This document shows, one piece after another, positions 21,138 through 32,743 of a DNA stretch of 64,000 nt. Numbering within the stretch: the stretch's first letter is position 1; every line of letters starts with the position of its first letter. The notes under the pieces were generated by a model, which saw nothing but the letters and a program-made list of their open reading frames with translations, had not been told where the DNA came from and did no database searches. The position numbers were made by a program, and so were the translations under genes. The stretch is from Pollenia angustigena (Eukaryota; Arthropoda; Insecta; Diptera; Polleniidae), in NCBI GenBank assembly GCA_930367215.1, contig OV884057.1, positions 251,560,830 to 251,624,829 of the forward strand. The letters run 5' to 3'.

Positions 21138-21552
21138 ATATGAATAGGAAAATAAAGGAGTAAGAAAGCTTTCTAGAAGGCCTCTGTACTCATTATTTTC
21201 GATGTACAAGATCCTTTTCATTCTTGTATCTCTTTGAACCACGGTGTCATTGCAGGGCAGGCATTCCGCTTTCACTTCTTTTACAGTTAGAAATGAATGC
21301 CAACTGGATCAAAAACAAAAAAAAAAAAAATAATGCTTTTGCTTTGGCAAAAAACAAAGCAAAAAATTTTACTCATTTTCTTTCCCCTTCTCATAGAAGA
21401 GAATGTGAAATGTGTATCTTATATTTTATACGAAAGAGACGGGGCATTCTATGAAGCATTCTTTAGCAGTTAGATAAGAATGGTAATTGAAAAAATTTTA
21501 AGCAGGTAAATAATAAGGGCTAAAGAAGGTCTTCTGAGTTTTCCCGCTGGGA
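21138..21552. mobile_element. Relative of the CCCARCGGGCAAAA MITE
   Basis: The right end ...GAAGGTCTTCTGAGTTTTCCC then GCTGGG is the complement of the left end of the element at 61538-61965. Interior words (CTAGAAGGCCTCTGTACTC, TAAGAATGGTAA) are shared in inverted order. The left terminus is degraded. Confidence 0.6.
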
Positions 21553-22563
21553 TTGAGAAAAAATTATTCAACCTGTCATGCCTTATAATCTGTTCAGGTT
21601 GATTAAACTGATTGCTAATATTTCCGAATGGTCGCCAGTATATCCTTGCCTAGAAGTCTATGTTAGGTTAAGGAAGATGAGCAACTTACTTATTTTCCTT
21701 TGCTTTAAGGTAGCTACGATAATTCCTATTAAACAAAAGATGTTCCCAGTCTGCTCGCATGTTTTCCCATATTGCAGTGCCCAGTTAACACCGATATCAG
21801 GGGTCTAATCACCGCATACGATACTGTCGTATCGAATAAACTATCGATTTTTTTTTGCATACGACAGACACTGACGTATCGAATGAAAACTCGATAAATG
21901 TAATGTCGAGTTACTCATTAACGATTACTATTATTTCAAATTCCATAATTTTCATTCGATATCGAGTTTCATGATACCAAATTACATGGACTTTTTTTTA
22001 ATATTTTATATGATATGAGCCTTTTCCAAATAAATGGATTACTAAACGATTTTGCTAAAATTCTAGATTTAGTTTTTGTAAATGATATAGATGACTGCTA
22101 TATTAAACGATCCAACCGTGTTACATTTCCGGAAGATCGATATCATCCTGCTTTTGAAGTTATTGTATCCATTCCTTCGGATTGTGCTGTATCATTAAAT
22201 GTTAGTACTGAAAAAGTATTTTCTTTCGAACGAGCTCACTACTACATGTTAAATGATCTTATAAGTAATACTGACTGGACATCTTGGCATATTCTTCAAA
22301 CTCAAGTGATTCCATGTGTCGTATATTTGATGTGTTTTACAACAAGCTGTGTTCTTTTATGGTTGTGTGCATTCGAAAACGCACATTTAAAGTATTACTG
22401 GGACCGCCTTGGAATAACGTGCAGCTTTCTCGAGCAAAGAATAGGAAAAATAAATATTATAAAGTTTTCAAGCGATCTGGATTATCTGTAGACTATCTAA
22501 GATATTCCGTCAGCAGGGCAGAATATGCTAGTCTAAACAAAATTTGTTATAATCGTTATTTAA

Positions 22564-24434
22564 CCCTAGAACACACACCCGGGTACAAATGTATCCACTT
22601 GCAACTTTGCAGTGCTGTAACTCAGGAACGGCTTAACTTAAGGAATATACATTTCGGATCTTGGAAACATAAGTAATTTCTAATTGTTTAAAGGTTATTT
22701 GATGCAATTCGGAGCAGTGGTTCAGGAGCTACGAGCTTCCAAATTCGACACCTACGTAAACACACACCCGCGATACGTTTGTACCACACCAGTTTATATC
22801 AAAATAAAAGGCAACAAACCATTTTATAGTGTGTTAAGATTCGGTATTGGTGATCGAATGATCAAGACACATTAGCTTCTTACATTTGGTTTTTCTATTT
22901 CGTTTTGTTTCTTGAGCATAATATAAGTAGCAGGAACCGCTGATAGGTATTGGCGTGCGGGCTGCGGCAGATGTCGATGGTGTCGTGTTCAACATTGATT
23001 CCAGCGGACGGTTGAAATATGACTCAATCGCTATTTTAGTGTAAAAAATTTCGCGTGACTTACCGTTTTAGTGCACGTTCTTCAATAATTGGCATACACA
23101 ATGCATCCGCCAAGCTGCGAACAAGCATGGGTTGTTTATGTCATATACAATATACGCTGCAAGAGCCGTTATGTCCAACATGTTGAAAAATAATGACAAT
23201 GGCCAACGCTTCGTCTGTCGTTGTGTAGGATATTCACTGAACAATTGGTCCATTTTATCAACGCCACCCTTGGTCATATTATAAAATTCTATGATTTCAG
23301 GCTTCCCACCCTCAGCTATCTCGCCATCATAGTGCATATATGAAAGCAGCGTCACTGATTTATTTTTTCGTGGCACATAAGAGCACATCATCAAATTTTT
23401 TTCTCAAGCCGAGTAATGATGAATAAATTGGCCTGTCCTTGTGCGCCTTTATTTCCGCAGGAATATACGTTTTGGTTTTGCGCAAATTCTCAAAGTTAGG
23501 TTACTGGTGAGGAGAAGTTCTGCAACTTACAACGTCGTGAAAAAATTGTCCATTGTAATATTTCTTCCACTTCCTTTGGATCTGCTTGTATCTTGCCTTG
23601 GTTAGTTTCCCTTCCGGTCGCTGCTTGGCCAGTATAAGTTTGACCGTGCAGTGGATATGTATTTTTGGCATCGCAAATCCACCAAACTTTTATACTATAT
23701 TTTGCAGGTTTTGATGGTATACTCTGTGTAAACCGTGTGCGTCCACGGAAAGGACATAGTTGTTCGTCAATGGTTAAATTTTCACTAGGTTTGTAGTGTG
23801 CTTGAAGATTGGCATTCATAATGAGCCACAACTCACTGATCGGTGCTGCTTTAACAGTTTGTGCGTGCAGCCCGATTATTTGCGTCGTAAAATCTTATAA
23901 ATCGCAATATTGAGCTCCCATCGTGGTGTGATACAGAGGATAGCTTTTGACATTCCACAAATCTCGAACACTTTCCGAATTGCTATGGTTTGCGCCAGTC
24001 ATAAGAAGTATGCCAAAAAATGCATACAACTCAGCTACCTTCAGTGACTTCCATGACTTGGGAGTTGCATCAGGGTGCCTCATGTTGTAAGCATTATACG
24101 TTGCTATTGCTTTCTTGTTTGAGTGACGCATAATTATTTCCGCCACTTCTAAGCTCATAAAGCATTTGAATGTTTTCTCTATTGAGAACAACACTTGTTT
24201 ATCACTTGAATAATAGTTGCCTGCATGCACTCTTTTGCTTAAAACTTTTGAACCATGTAGAATATTTGCATGAAACAAAACTTAAACATTTTTAAAATAT
24301 TAATTTACGCTTTAAAAAAAAGTAATAATGAAATTGGACCATTTAAACATAAGAAAAAGCCAAAATAAGTTAGTAAGTACAAACGTATCCCGGGAATGTG
24401 TTCTCGTAGAAAAAAATGGGGATGCATCGTACGG
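22564..24434 (-). mobile_element. piggyBac-like DNA transposon, TTAA target duplication
   Basis: TTAA stands at both edges (22560-22563, 24435-24438). The left end begins CCCTAGAACACACACCCGGG, a typical piggyBac start. The right side has the inverted counterpart (GTACAAACGTATCCCGGGAA, 24378-24397, then TGTGTTCT) but about 28 unrelated bases separate it from the TTAA. Excising the element plus one TTAA puts the interrupted LINE back in frame, confirming the boundaries. Confidence 0.8.
23068..24278 (-). pseudogene. piggyBac-like transposase, decayed
   Basis: Three blocks in family order are readable on the minus strand. The first is at 24278-23895: FKCFMSLEVAEIIMRHSN and KVAELYAFFGILLMTG, the N-terminal part of the core. 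The second is at 23831-23496: LTIDEQLCPFRGRTRF, IPSKPAKYSIKVWWICDA and GQTYTG, carrying two catalytic Asp positions. The third, 23394-23068, reads YVPRKNKSVTLLSYMH, PEIIEFYNMTKGGVDKMDQL and WPLSLFFNMLDI. Frameshifts separate the blocks near 23890, 23500 and 23400, and the C-terminal zinc-binding tail is not visible. Full transposases are about 550-600 aa, so this relic is shortened. It acted on its own TTAA-flanked ends; now inactive. Confidence 0.85.
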
Positions 24435-26216
24435 TTAAATAAAATCAAATTTAATTTAAAACGTGATCCCAAGTCGTTCTATAAATTTATAAACTCAAAG
24501 AAAAAAACCGTTGGTTATCCTACGTCAATGACTTATCGACAAATTGAATCTAGCAATGACACAGTTATAAGTAACATGTTTTTGGCGATTTTTTCTCAAA
24601 CTCCTACTCGAATTCAACATATGATAGCTCAGTCAATTATCCATTTCCCCTGGTGGAAAACAATACAATATAACTATTGCTTCTTGATGTGTATACGATT
24701 ACAAATAATCTAAAAAAACTGAAGTTCTCCTACACTTATGGCCCGGATAAAATTCCTAGCTGTGTGTTAATAAAGTGTGCAGATTCCTTAGCAATCCCTC
24801 TGACAATTTTATTCAAGGCATCTATTAAATATGCTTATCTGCCTAAATTGTGGAAAGAGTCGTATATTGTTCCGTTGTTTAAGTCGGGTAATAAGTCTCT
24901 TATTGAAAATTACAGGGGAATTGCAAAACTAAGTGCTATACCTAAGCTTTTTGAGAAAATTATTTCAGAACATTTAAGTTATCAAGTTGCAAATATAATA
25001 TCTCCTTATCAGCATGGATTTCTTAAAGGAAGTTCTACGATTACAAATCTCCTTCAATTTACTATCGCTGTTAACCGCGGATTTCTTCAAAAAAATCAAA
25101 CCGGTGTCATTTACACTGATTTTAGCAAAGCATTCGATAAAGTAAATCATTTGCTTCTTGTAAAGAAACTACAATTAATTGGTTTTACGAAGCATTGCAT
25201 AAAATGGATATACTCATATATCAGATAGGACGCAAACCGTTTGCTTTAAAAGCAGTTATTCTAAAAATATTAATGTTCTTTCTGGAGTACCTCAAGGAAG
25301 CCACCTTGGACTAACGTAATAAAATTCTCGAATATTTTAATGTATGCTGACGATGTTAAAGTTTATTTAACCTATAACCAACTATTAGACCACCATCGAC
25401 TTCAAAAGGACTTAAACTCATTTTATGAATGGTGTAACATCAACTTTATGGAGCTGAATTTAAAGAAATGTAAAACAATGCGCTTTGTAAGAAATAACCC
25501 GATTGTTGCTGATTTTTTTCTGGGTGATTATAAAGTGGAATTAGTTGACAGCTTCCAAGATCTTGGTATATTATTTGATCCTAAAATGAGTTTTACTCGC
25601 ATATAACAGCTATAATAAATAGAGCAAGGGGCCCACTGGGTTATATAAAACGTTGGGCTAAAGAGTTTAGTGATCCGTATATTGGTAAAACAGTATTCAT
25701 GGCACTAGTTCGACCTATTCTTGAATATGGATCGATAATATGGGACCCTATTTACGAAATCCATTCCAATGCCATTGAGTCGGTTCAAAAACAATTCCTG
25801 TTGTTTTGTCTTCGTGGATTACGTTTTAAACACTTAAACTTGCCGTCATATGCTGCTCGACTTGCTCTTATTAAACTTCCTACATTAAAAAGTCGTAGAA
25901 CTATACTTAATGTGTCATTTTTATTCAATGTCATTAATGGTGACATCTCCTGTGGATTTTTGATTAATGATATTTCTCTCAACATTCCTCAACGTCCATC
26001 CCGGAATTACATACCATTATCAGTTGCATTTGTTAGAGCTAATTTTTCTAATGCTGACCCTCTCAGGAGAATCAGCAATGCATTTAACAACTTTTATAGA
26101 TTTATCGACTTTTCATCAACTCGTAATGCTATAAAAAGGGCAATAATCACATTTCTCAACACTAAGTAATTCTTCTTGTTAATTATGTATAATATTTTTA
26201 TTTGTACACTCAAAAT

Positions 26217-26588
26217 ATTATGTAGTTAAATTCAAACGACAATTCATTTTAAACAAATTAAAATTCATTTAAAAAACGGATCATTTACATTTCATTTAAA
26301 ACAAATGATTTTTTCATTAATTTCTAAGTTTTTTATTTATTGAACATCATATTCCTTAAAATTGAATAGTTTTTATTTTTAAAAAATATATTTTAACCGA
26401 CAAAAATCAAACTACATAACAAAATAAATACTGAAAAACATTATTTTTTGGTAGTTTGTTTTTTGAATAACAAACATAAAAGTTAAAAAAAAAATTATTC
26501 GTAAAATAACTATATTTTTATTAAATTTTAACAGTACGGAAACGAATTTAATAACCCACAATCAGTTACTGTAATAATTTTATGAGTG
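26217..26588. mobile_element. MITE, TIR CACTCAAAATATTAT, copy 2
   Basis: TA on both sides (26215-26216, 26589-26590), ends CACTCAAAATATTAT / ATAATTTTATGAGTG. Inserted in the LINE 3' untranslated part, 48 bp after its stop codon. Sister of 11958-12310. Confidence 0.8.
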
Positions 26589-26789
26589 TATCATTTTGTA
26601 ATCAATTATTTTTTAAATTGTCTGTAAGGAATAAAATTCCATAGACATATATTAATAAATAAATATCCGTTGATATAGGGAATACAATAAATAATTTCGA
26701 TCGATTATTGATTTGTTTAGAAAATTCTAAATCGGGCTTATTATTATTATCAATTTTGCTCGATATCGAATGCGGTGATTAGACCCCAG

Positions 26790-27765
26790 TCTTAGAATGT
26801 TTCTTCGATTGCATTTCAACAATTGTATCTACGCCGGAACCAAGTTATGATTAATAAATCCAATCGGTAATGATTTTTTCAAAAATGTTTTTGATTATGG
26901 AAAAAAATAAAAAATATTTAACAGTGCTGAATATGTGTTTGTTACTGTTGTTTTTTGTTTGCAATTTTATGACATTCGTGTCCAGTTGTTTATTGGTTTG
27001 CGCATTAATAAAACATAAAATAAAAGTTTCAACTGCATTTATTCCATTACCGGTTCGATGCCAGCTAATACATGAAATGACAAAACAGTAATAAAAGTAA
27101 TCTAATAAAAAATTCATGAACTTTGTCGCAGCTCTATTTGAACAATTGGCTTTTCAAATGAACAGAATAAATACAGAATAAATACAAGTTAAACACATGC
27201 CATTTCGAATGATTTTCAGAAAACTCTAATGGATTTTTTAGTTTTAACAAATAAAATGTTTATAAAAGTTAAAAGAGGTTGGCATTATTTAAATCTATCT
27301 CAAATTTAATTAGTACAATAGATTTAAATTAAGTTACAGAAAAAAAGAAACAATCTTGGCGTATGAGTGATATTTAATTCGCAAGCCAATTAATATTAAT
27401 TATACATCATGGAGTTTAGTAAAATGATTTTGTAAGAAAATCCTCTTGGTATTACAAAAGTATTTGCAGTATATTCAGCTAATTTACTTCCTATTTTAAC
27501 TTAATTGTATCTTAAATAATTCAATTATTAGTCCATTTCCTTTTATTATTTTTTGCTATTGAATTATTGTCTTATAGTTGTTAATGTCGTGTTGCCATTG
27601 TGGACTTAATTAAAACAAAGTGGGTGGTTTTTTGTTTTGCATTCAATAAAGTTTCTTTATTTATTCTAGACTAATTTTGTATGAACACGTTCTAGTTATT
27701 TGCTTTCTGTTTAAGACAAAAAATTACTTAACTAAGATGGCTTATGTCGGATGTCTTTGATAAAA
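26790..27765. other. Spacer, short ORFs only
   Basis: Two overlapping ORFs on opposite strands (26870-27091 and 26851-27117) are Leu/Cys/Phe-rich with one possible membrane segment (CLLLLFFVCNFMTFVSSCLL) but no family signature. I treat them as chance. About 27240-27420 resembles 11640-11830 weakly (GTATGAGTRATATTTAATTC). Confidence 0.4.
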
Positions 27766-28969
27766 TTACACACAGAAAACAAATTGGTTGGGAAACGGTT
27801 GCAGTAATAATATATTGATCAAGTAATGTGATTTATTATTGCAACTATTAAAAATGTTTAGTTCTAACTGATTTTTAATTCTCTTGATTATAAAAATGAT
27901 GTTCCAACTGAAATATGATTCCTTTAATTATTTAATTAGTTATGATAACTAATTTAATTAAAAATTAGAACAAATGGTTAGAATCACAACTGAATTTAAT
28001 AAAGGGCAATACTGAATATTGGTCATTGCAATCAATAATTTGCTTTCGTCAATAAATTTTGTAATATAAATGATTATTCATTTATTGCAGCTAATTATTG
28101 ATTCTTGGAATAGATTCAATTCGAGTACAGCAAATGAAAATATAATTATTCAGAATTCACAACCAAAAAATAGTTAAAAGCCCCAATTGCTTACTAAATT
28201 TTCTGTCAAAACATTTGATAGATTAAATTAATTTTTAATATTTTATTTAAAAAATATATTTGCGGTCAAAAATGGAAACTGTGAAAAACTTAATATATAG
28301 GGGTAAGTAAATAATTTACGTATTCTTATAGGTATGAACATTTACACGTACATACATATGTATGTATGAATGTATGTATTATTTTCTATACCCTGAAAAT
28401 TATATTGGACTTCTTGATCCATTTTGATCCTGGACTGATCCAATGTAGTGCAAGTATGGACCATGTCATTATTAAAAAGAGTTTGCAGTGAAACGACATG
28501 TATCCTCTGGAGTATACCATGGAGTAGTTTTAAGACTTCCCCTTTGTAATGCAAGCTGGGTTATATGGTCCTGCCCTAGGACATCGTACTGTAAAATAAC
28601 CCATTTTTTCCATTCATTGAGATTACCTTTGAACAAGTCCTTGCCCCTTATGGGCTACATTTGACCGGTAAAAAAAAAAAAAAAATAACGACAATCAAAT
28701 CTCTTGTTATGAGCACTGTTCATTCAGTTGCAGCTTTCATTTATTCGGGTATAAGCACAATTTTGTTTCTAATAATCATACTAGCAACTAACAATATCTG
28801 TTGTTATGACTGATAGTGTACTAAAATTCAAATGTTGCTATCAAAAATATAATTCTAAGCAACGAATTTTTCAGTAATTGGAACCGAATTGTGTGATAGT
28901 ACATGCAACCGACGAAATTCGATTGGCAACAAATTCGGTTGTGATCACGAATCTGTTTTCTCTGTGTAA
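27766..28969. mobile_element. TIR element with TTACACACAGAAAAC ends, containing a MITE
   Basis: The left end TTACACACAGAAAACA and right end (other strand) TTACACAGAGAAAACAG are inverted. No coding sequence. A CCCTGCAAATAATA-family MITE lies at 28391-28669. Same style of terminus as 29020-29849, 38876-39709 and 53714-54787. Target duplication not identified. Confidence 0.55.
28391..28669. mobile_element. MITE of the CCCTGCAAATAATA family, right end lost
   Basis: Begins CCCTGAAAATTATATTGGAC after TA and follows 41772-42145 (ACCATGGAGTAGTTTTAA, GGGTTATATGGTCCT, AGGACATCGTA) with internal deletions. It ends in GGTAAAAAA without the terminal ATTATTTGCAGGG. Confidence 0.75.
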
Positions 28970-29019
28970 GTTTTATTTTATTTCCTTAAAAAATTTAAGT
29001 GGCTTTAGGTTATATTGTT

Positions 29020-29849
29020 TACACACAGAACAAATACGAATGTAAAATTAACATGGAAAAATGTTGATTGAGAATCATAGTAAATTTCAGCAAAAGTATG
29101 CCCTTACTTAAATTTATCATTATTTCATATTAATTTTAAATGAAAAATATTAAAATAACCTTAAATTACGTTTAAATAATATTATTCACTGTTAAAAAAA
29201 TAAAAAAAAAAAAAATATTAATATATAAATAAATATGGATTCAATATTGAATCCATAAAAACCTGTTTTATATTAAAATCAAAAGTTTATCTTGTTAAAT
29301 TAACATGCATACATACTTAAGTATGTACATTTTTTATTTTCATTTTTAATATACGTTATAAAAAGAAGACAATTCCCGCATTCTTTTAATTAAAATTGCT
29401 TAGTTAAATAGTACATTAAGTTTTCAAAGTAGAATGATGACGAAAACCATATCGGTCGATTCTGCTGATGCTTCTGTTAACAAAGGAGAATACAAAATAA
29501 GTGAAACATGTGTTACAGGGGTATATGTTGTCTCTGAAGCTTCTTCACACTGTTAAAACATACTCAAACCAATTTGATCCTACATGAAATTCACGTTGTT
29601 TCAACTTGAAATAACTTCCATTCAACGTGATTCCGATTGTTATTTCAATATAAATTAAATTTTGCTCTAACTTTACAGCAATGTTAAATTAACATGAATT
29701 ATAGTTATTTCAAATAAAAAAAATTTTGTTCGCAGTTATTGTAAAATCAGGTTGAATTAACATGAAAAACGTATGAAGCAAAATCACCACCGAAAAATTT
29801 TAAATCAACCTTGTTTTCTACGTTTTTAACTTGATTTTTTCTGTGTGTA
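29020..29849. mobile_element. TIR element with TACACACAGAA ends
   Basis: Left TACACACAGAACAAAT, right (other strand) TACACACAGAAAAAAT. Interior non-coding, with repeated TTAACATG words. Starts 50 bp after the end of the previous element of similar terminus. Confidence 0.5.
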
Positions 29850-30082
29850 TAAAAAAAAATAAAAACTTTAAGAAAATGTAACAAAAAGGTCACTTAAAAA
29901 GGAAAAAAGTTATATTAATATTGCGAGTTCAAAAATTGCTTAGAATACTTTTAATTTATAAAAAAAACTTAAAATCTAAGTATTGATTTTAAGTTTTTTT
30001 TAAGGATTAAAAAAATTTGAAAAAAATCCAAATCAATATTAAAAAAAAGTAAAACTGTTAAATAACAATCGGTGCATTTATA

Positions 30083-30961
30083 ATGGGTGATTTTTTAAGA
30101 GCTATAGGAAAGTTAAAAAAAAACACATAAACTTCAGAAAAATGCATGAAATTTTAATTTGAATCGATAGTACGGTCCTCAATCAAATGGTCCACCCGCT
30201 TAGTTCAATTTTGGCATACTCTTTCCAACATTTCGGCCGGTATCTCATGAATAAATGCTTCAATGTTGTCTGCCAATGAGTCAATTGAAGCGGGCATGTG
30301 TGTATAGACATGAGCTTTAACATAGCCCCACAAACAAAAGTCTAAAGGCGTGAAATCGCACGATCTAGGCGGCCAATTGACCGGTCCCGAACGTGAAATA
30401 AAATGTTCACCGAACTCGCCTCTCAATAAGTCCATTGTAAAGCGTGCTGTGTGGCATGTGGCACCGTCTTGTTAAAACCAAATGTCATGCAAGTCAAGCT
30501 CTTGCATTTTGGGCAAACAAAAGTTGGATATAATCTCACGGTAGCGCTCAACATTCATAGTTACGTTACGATTCGCATCATCTTTGAAGAAGTACGGTCC
30601 AATGATGCCACCAGCCCATAAACCACACCAAACTGTGACTTTTTCTGGATGCATTGATAGCTCTTGCAATGCTTTTGGCTGATCTTCACTCCAAAATCGA
30701 CAATTCTGCTTATAAACGTACCCATTGAGCCAAAAATGAGCTTCGTCGCTGAACACAAGAAGCGCGCGATGAACTTTCTTAACAGAGCACGCATTTTGAT
30801 AATAAAATTCAATAATTTGCAGGCGTTGTTCGTGTGTAAGACGATTCATGGTTAAATTATTGACCAAACTGAAGATGTTTGACAGTGAAACAAAACACGA
30901 AACGTGCGTCAGCTGTTTAAACCAGTGTTGCCAAAAAGATAATAGCTAAAAAATCACCCGA
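30083..30961 (-). mobile_element. mariner element, rosa type (DD41D), internally deleted
   Basis: Ends ATGGGTGATTTTTTA and (other strand) TCGGGTGATTTTTTA with TA on both sides (30081-30082, 30962-30963). 879 bp, shorter than the usual 1.3 kb. It carries the transposase remnant on the minus strand. Confidence 0.85.
30155..30867 (-). pseudogene. mariner transposase, DD41D, with deleted middle and stops
   Basis: MNRLTHEQRLQIIEFYYQNA (first helix-turn-helix) passes directly into VFSDEAHFWLNGY (first catalytic Asp), so about 100 codons including the second helix-turn-helix are missing. Then VTVWCGLWAGGIIGPYFF follows, and QDGATCHTA (second Asp) preceded by a stop in place of Gln. WPPRSCDFTPLDFCLWGY carries the third Asp. 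I count 41 residues between the second and third Asp, the spacing of the rosa group. A further stop replaces Trp near 30204. The enzyme would have cut and pasted the element at TA; inactive now. No neighbouring gene depends on it. Confidence 0.85.
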
Positions 30962-30963
30962 TA

Positions 30964-32075
30964 TAACTTTTAAGGGTGTTCGTTTCACATTTGGGCTTTT
31001 AAATTTATTTTTGTTTGTTTGAATTTCAAATTCAAACTGCTTAGCACAACTGTAAACAATTTAACACCAACTTTATTTGTTTTTCGTAAGAGTCATTAGA
31101 AAGTGATCGTGATTTTAACAGCCGGGCAGACGCACGGACATGGATAAATCGACAAAGAATTAGTCAACTACCCAGATAAAAATATACTCTAGGGGGAATA
31201 ACGAACTTATTATACCCGCAATCACCCAAATGTTATTCCCTCCACCAGTAGTGGTAATTGCGGGTAAATATAGTTTTTTAAAGACAACCATTTTAATTTT
31301 ACCAAAAAATGCACAAATGAAAAAATATGAAATTAAGTTTTTGCTCAGCTAAATTTTTTTAAATAAAAATGACTCTAAAAGCGTTAATATAATAATTATG
31401 TTAATAATAACGGTCCTACTGTAAAGCCTTATGTATTATTTTAATACCTTTAAAAAATAATAAAAAATGTATCTAAGCTTTAAGACTCTTGAACACTTAA
31501 ATACAATTTGAATCCACCTTTTAAGCCATAATAACTTTAATCAAAAAAAAAAAAAAACTTTAAAAACCCAGCCAATCTCAACAAAAAGATAAAAACATAT
31601 GTCAACTTTCGCTTTACATTAACTGAACATATTTTTTCATCCGAACATTCCTACAAACACATGCAAAAATTAAGGTGGTGTGTATCTGTGTTAGCATTGT
31701 CTGACAATAACAGAGAATTCAACTAGAAATGGGTCAATTTGAATTGAAAAAATGGGTATAAAAAGATTTTATTTGAGGATTGGAGATTTTCTGAATGTTT
31801 AAATGTGGAATATAATGTTTAGTGGCACCATATTTTTTTTGAGGGGAAAACAAAACTCTCGCAGGTTTGTATCGCTTACGGAGGACATGAATATTTTATG
31901 GTGAAGGCACATGACGACATGAATATTTTATGGTGAGGACACATATAACGGTTTATTCAGCGCATATACAAATTGGTGAACACTGAATTTTTTATTGCTA
32001 ACTTTATTGCTTTATATGCTTCCCTACAAACCTGCTTCGTAGCAAGAGAATGTCATGACTCTTTAAATGTTGGAG
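30964..32075. other. Spacer with one inverted repeat
   Basis: TATACCCGCAATCACC at about 31212 and GGTAATTGCGGGTAAATATA at about 31251 form a hairpin-like inverted repeat (31210-31268). A duplicated ATGACGACATGAATATTTTA-type phrase lies at 31885-31940. No gene. Confidence 0.5.
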
Positions 32076-32743
32076 AAAAAAATAATGAAATAACCCCCAA
32101 ATGCGTGGGGCCTTATTTCATATACAATAAAGCCCCATTTTTGAAAATGAAATTAGCCCCCAACGAAATGAAATAACGCCCTAAACATAAATGAAATAAT
32201 TCCCTTATTTTTGGGGGCTTATTTCTTAATTATACAGTTTTGCTTAAAAGAATCACGCGATATATATCATGGTATGATATACCAAACACAAGCTTCGCCA
32301 ACTAAGGCTGTTTTGCATAGCCGACCTTCGGCCGGGCGGATTGACTTTTTAGATAAAGCTTCTCTGCATAGCGCCAGGATTTTCTCCTCTATAGTATAAA
32401 AATACCGACTCGGCCCGGCTACGCAGAGAAGCTTTAGTTAGCGAAGACGGTGTTTGGTATACCATATAGAAGAAAACCATTGCGCCCGGCCGAAGATAAA
32501 TCCTTGCGCCCAAAAACGTTTTCATTATAAATTTGAAAATGAAATAATCCCCCAAAAAATATGTTGGGGCTTTATTTCATAATGATTTTTGGGGGATAAT
32601 TTCATATGAAATAATACCCCAATTAAAAAAATGAAATAACACCCCAAACAAAATGAAATAACCCCCCAAAAATCGTTTTTGCTGTTCTCTGTACAAACTT
32701 TTGGGGGGTTATTTCATTATTTTTTTGGGGGGTTATTTCATGC
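32076..32743. repeat. Array of 14 ATGAAATAAYnCCCC motifs in both orientations, around a foldback core
   Basis: The motif ATGAAATAACCCCCCAAAAA or its complement occurs 14 times by my count, seven on each side of a core. Six are near 32083-32225 and eight near 32525-32743. The outermost motifs are inverted (AAAATAATGAAATAACCCCC left, complement right), giving the block TIR-like ends. The core (32255-32520) is itself an inverted repeat built on ATACCAAACAC..CTTCGCYAACTAA. No transposase. Confidence 0.7.
32275..32460. repeat. Foldback core with GCTTCGCCAACTAAGGC arms
   Basis: Left arm TATACCAAACACAAGCTTCG is mirrored by CGAAGACGGTGTTTGGTATA on the right, with GAAGCTTTAGTTAG / CTTCGCCAACTAA continuing. 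The same words occur at 11070-11200. Confidence 0.65.

Larger units (their letters stand above)
22000..26169 (+). pseudogene. LINE endonuclease end plus reverse transcriptase, broken
   Basis: The frame starts in the last part of an EEP endonuclease (LDLVFVNDIDD). It shifts near 22284 and continues to CYNRYL at 22560, where the piggyBac-like element begins. Coding resumes at 24439 in the right frame (NKIKFNLKRDPKSFYKFI). After a shift near 24680, RT motifs follow: GPDKIPSCVL, PLFKSGNKSLIENYRGIA, SPYQHGFLKGSST and YTDFSKAFDKVNH (first catalytic Asp). SGVPQGSHLG comes next, then a short deletion, and MYADDVKVY (catalytic Asp pair, intact). The C-terminal domain (25699-26169) includes LVRPILEYGSIIWDP. 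Stops at 25226, about 25315 and 25604 kill it. There is no RNase H. The clade name is from motif similarity only. Confidence 0.8.
21985..26690 (+). mobile_element. 5'-truncated jockey/CR1-like non-LTR retrotransposon, with nested elements
   Basis: It starts abruptly inside the MITE, in the C-terminal part of the endonuclease, and runs through RT to a 3' untranslated tail ending near 26690. A piggyBac-like element (22564-24434) and a TA-flanked MITE (26217-26588) lie inside it. Left and right flanks look like GATACCAAAT and AATACAATAAAT, so a short or degraded target duplication is possible. 5' truncation is usual for LINEs. Confidence 0.75.
21801..26786. mobile_element. MITE of the 231-bp GGGTCTAATC family, split by a 4.7-kb LINE insertion
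   Basis: The left part (21801 to about 21979) and right part (about 26687-26786) together align with the full copies at 48008-48238 and 53985-54215. CAG occurs immediately outside both ends (21798-21800, 26787-26789), the 3-bp target duplication expected for a single insertion. The right part has about 45 extra bases compared with the other copies. Confidence 0.75.

Noticed and set aside
22684..22875. 63-aa ORF downstream of the first LINE part
   Set aside because: Lies in the non-coding left part of the piggyBac-like element.
23450..23475. Link between TATTTCCGCAGGAAT here and the LTR end at 15346
   Set aside because: Only about 13 bases agree, within coding sequence of the piggyBac-like transposase; probably coincidence.
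26851..27117. Membrane-like 73-88 aa ORFs
   Set aside because: Overlapping on opposite strands and composed of AT-rich codons; no family signature.
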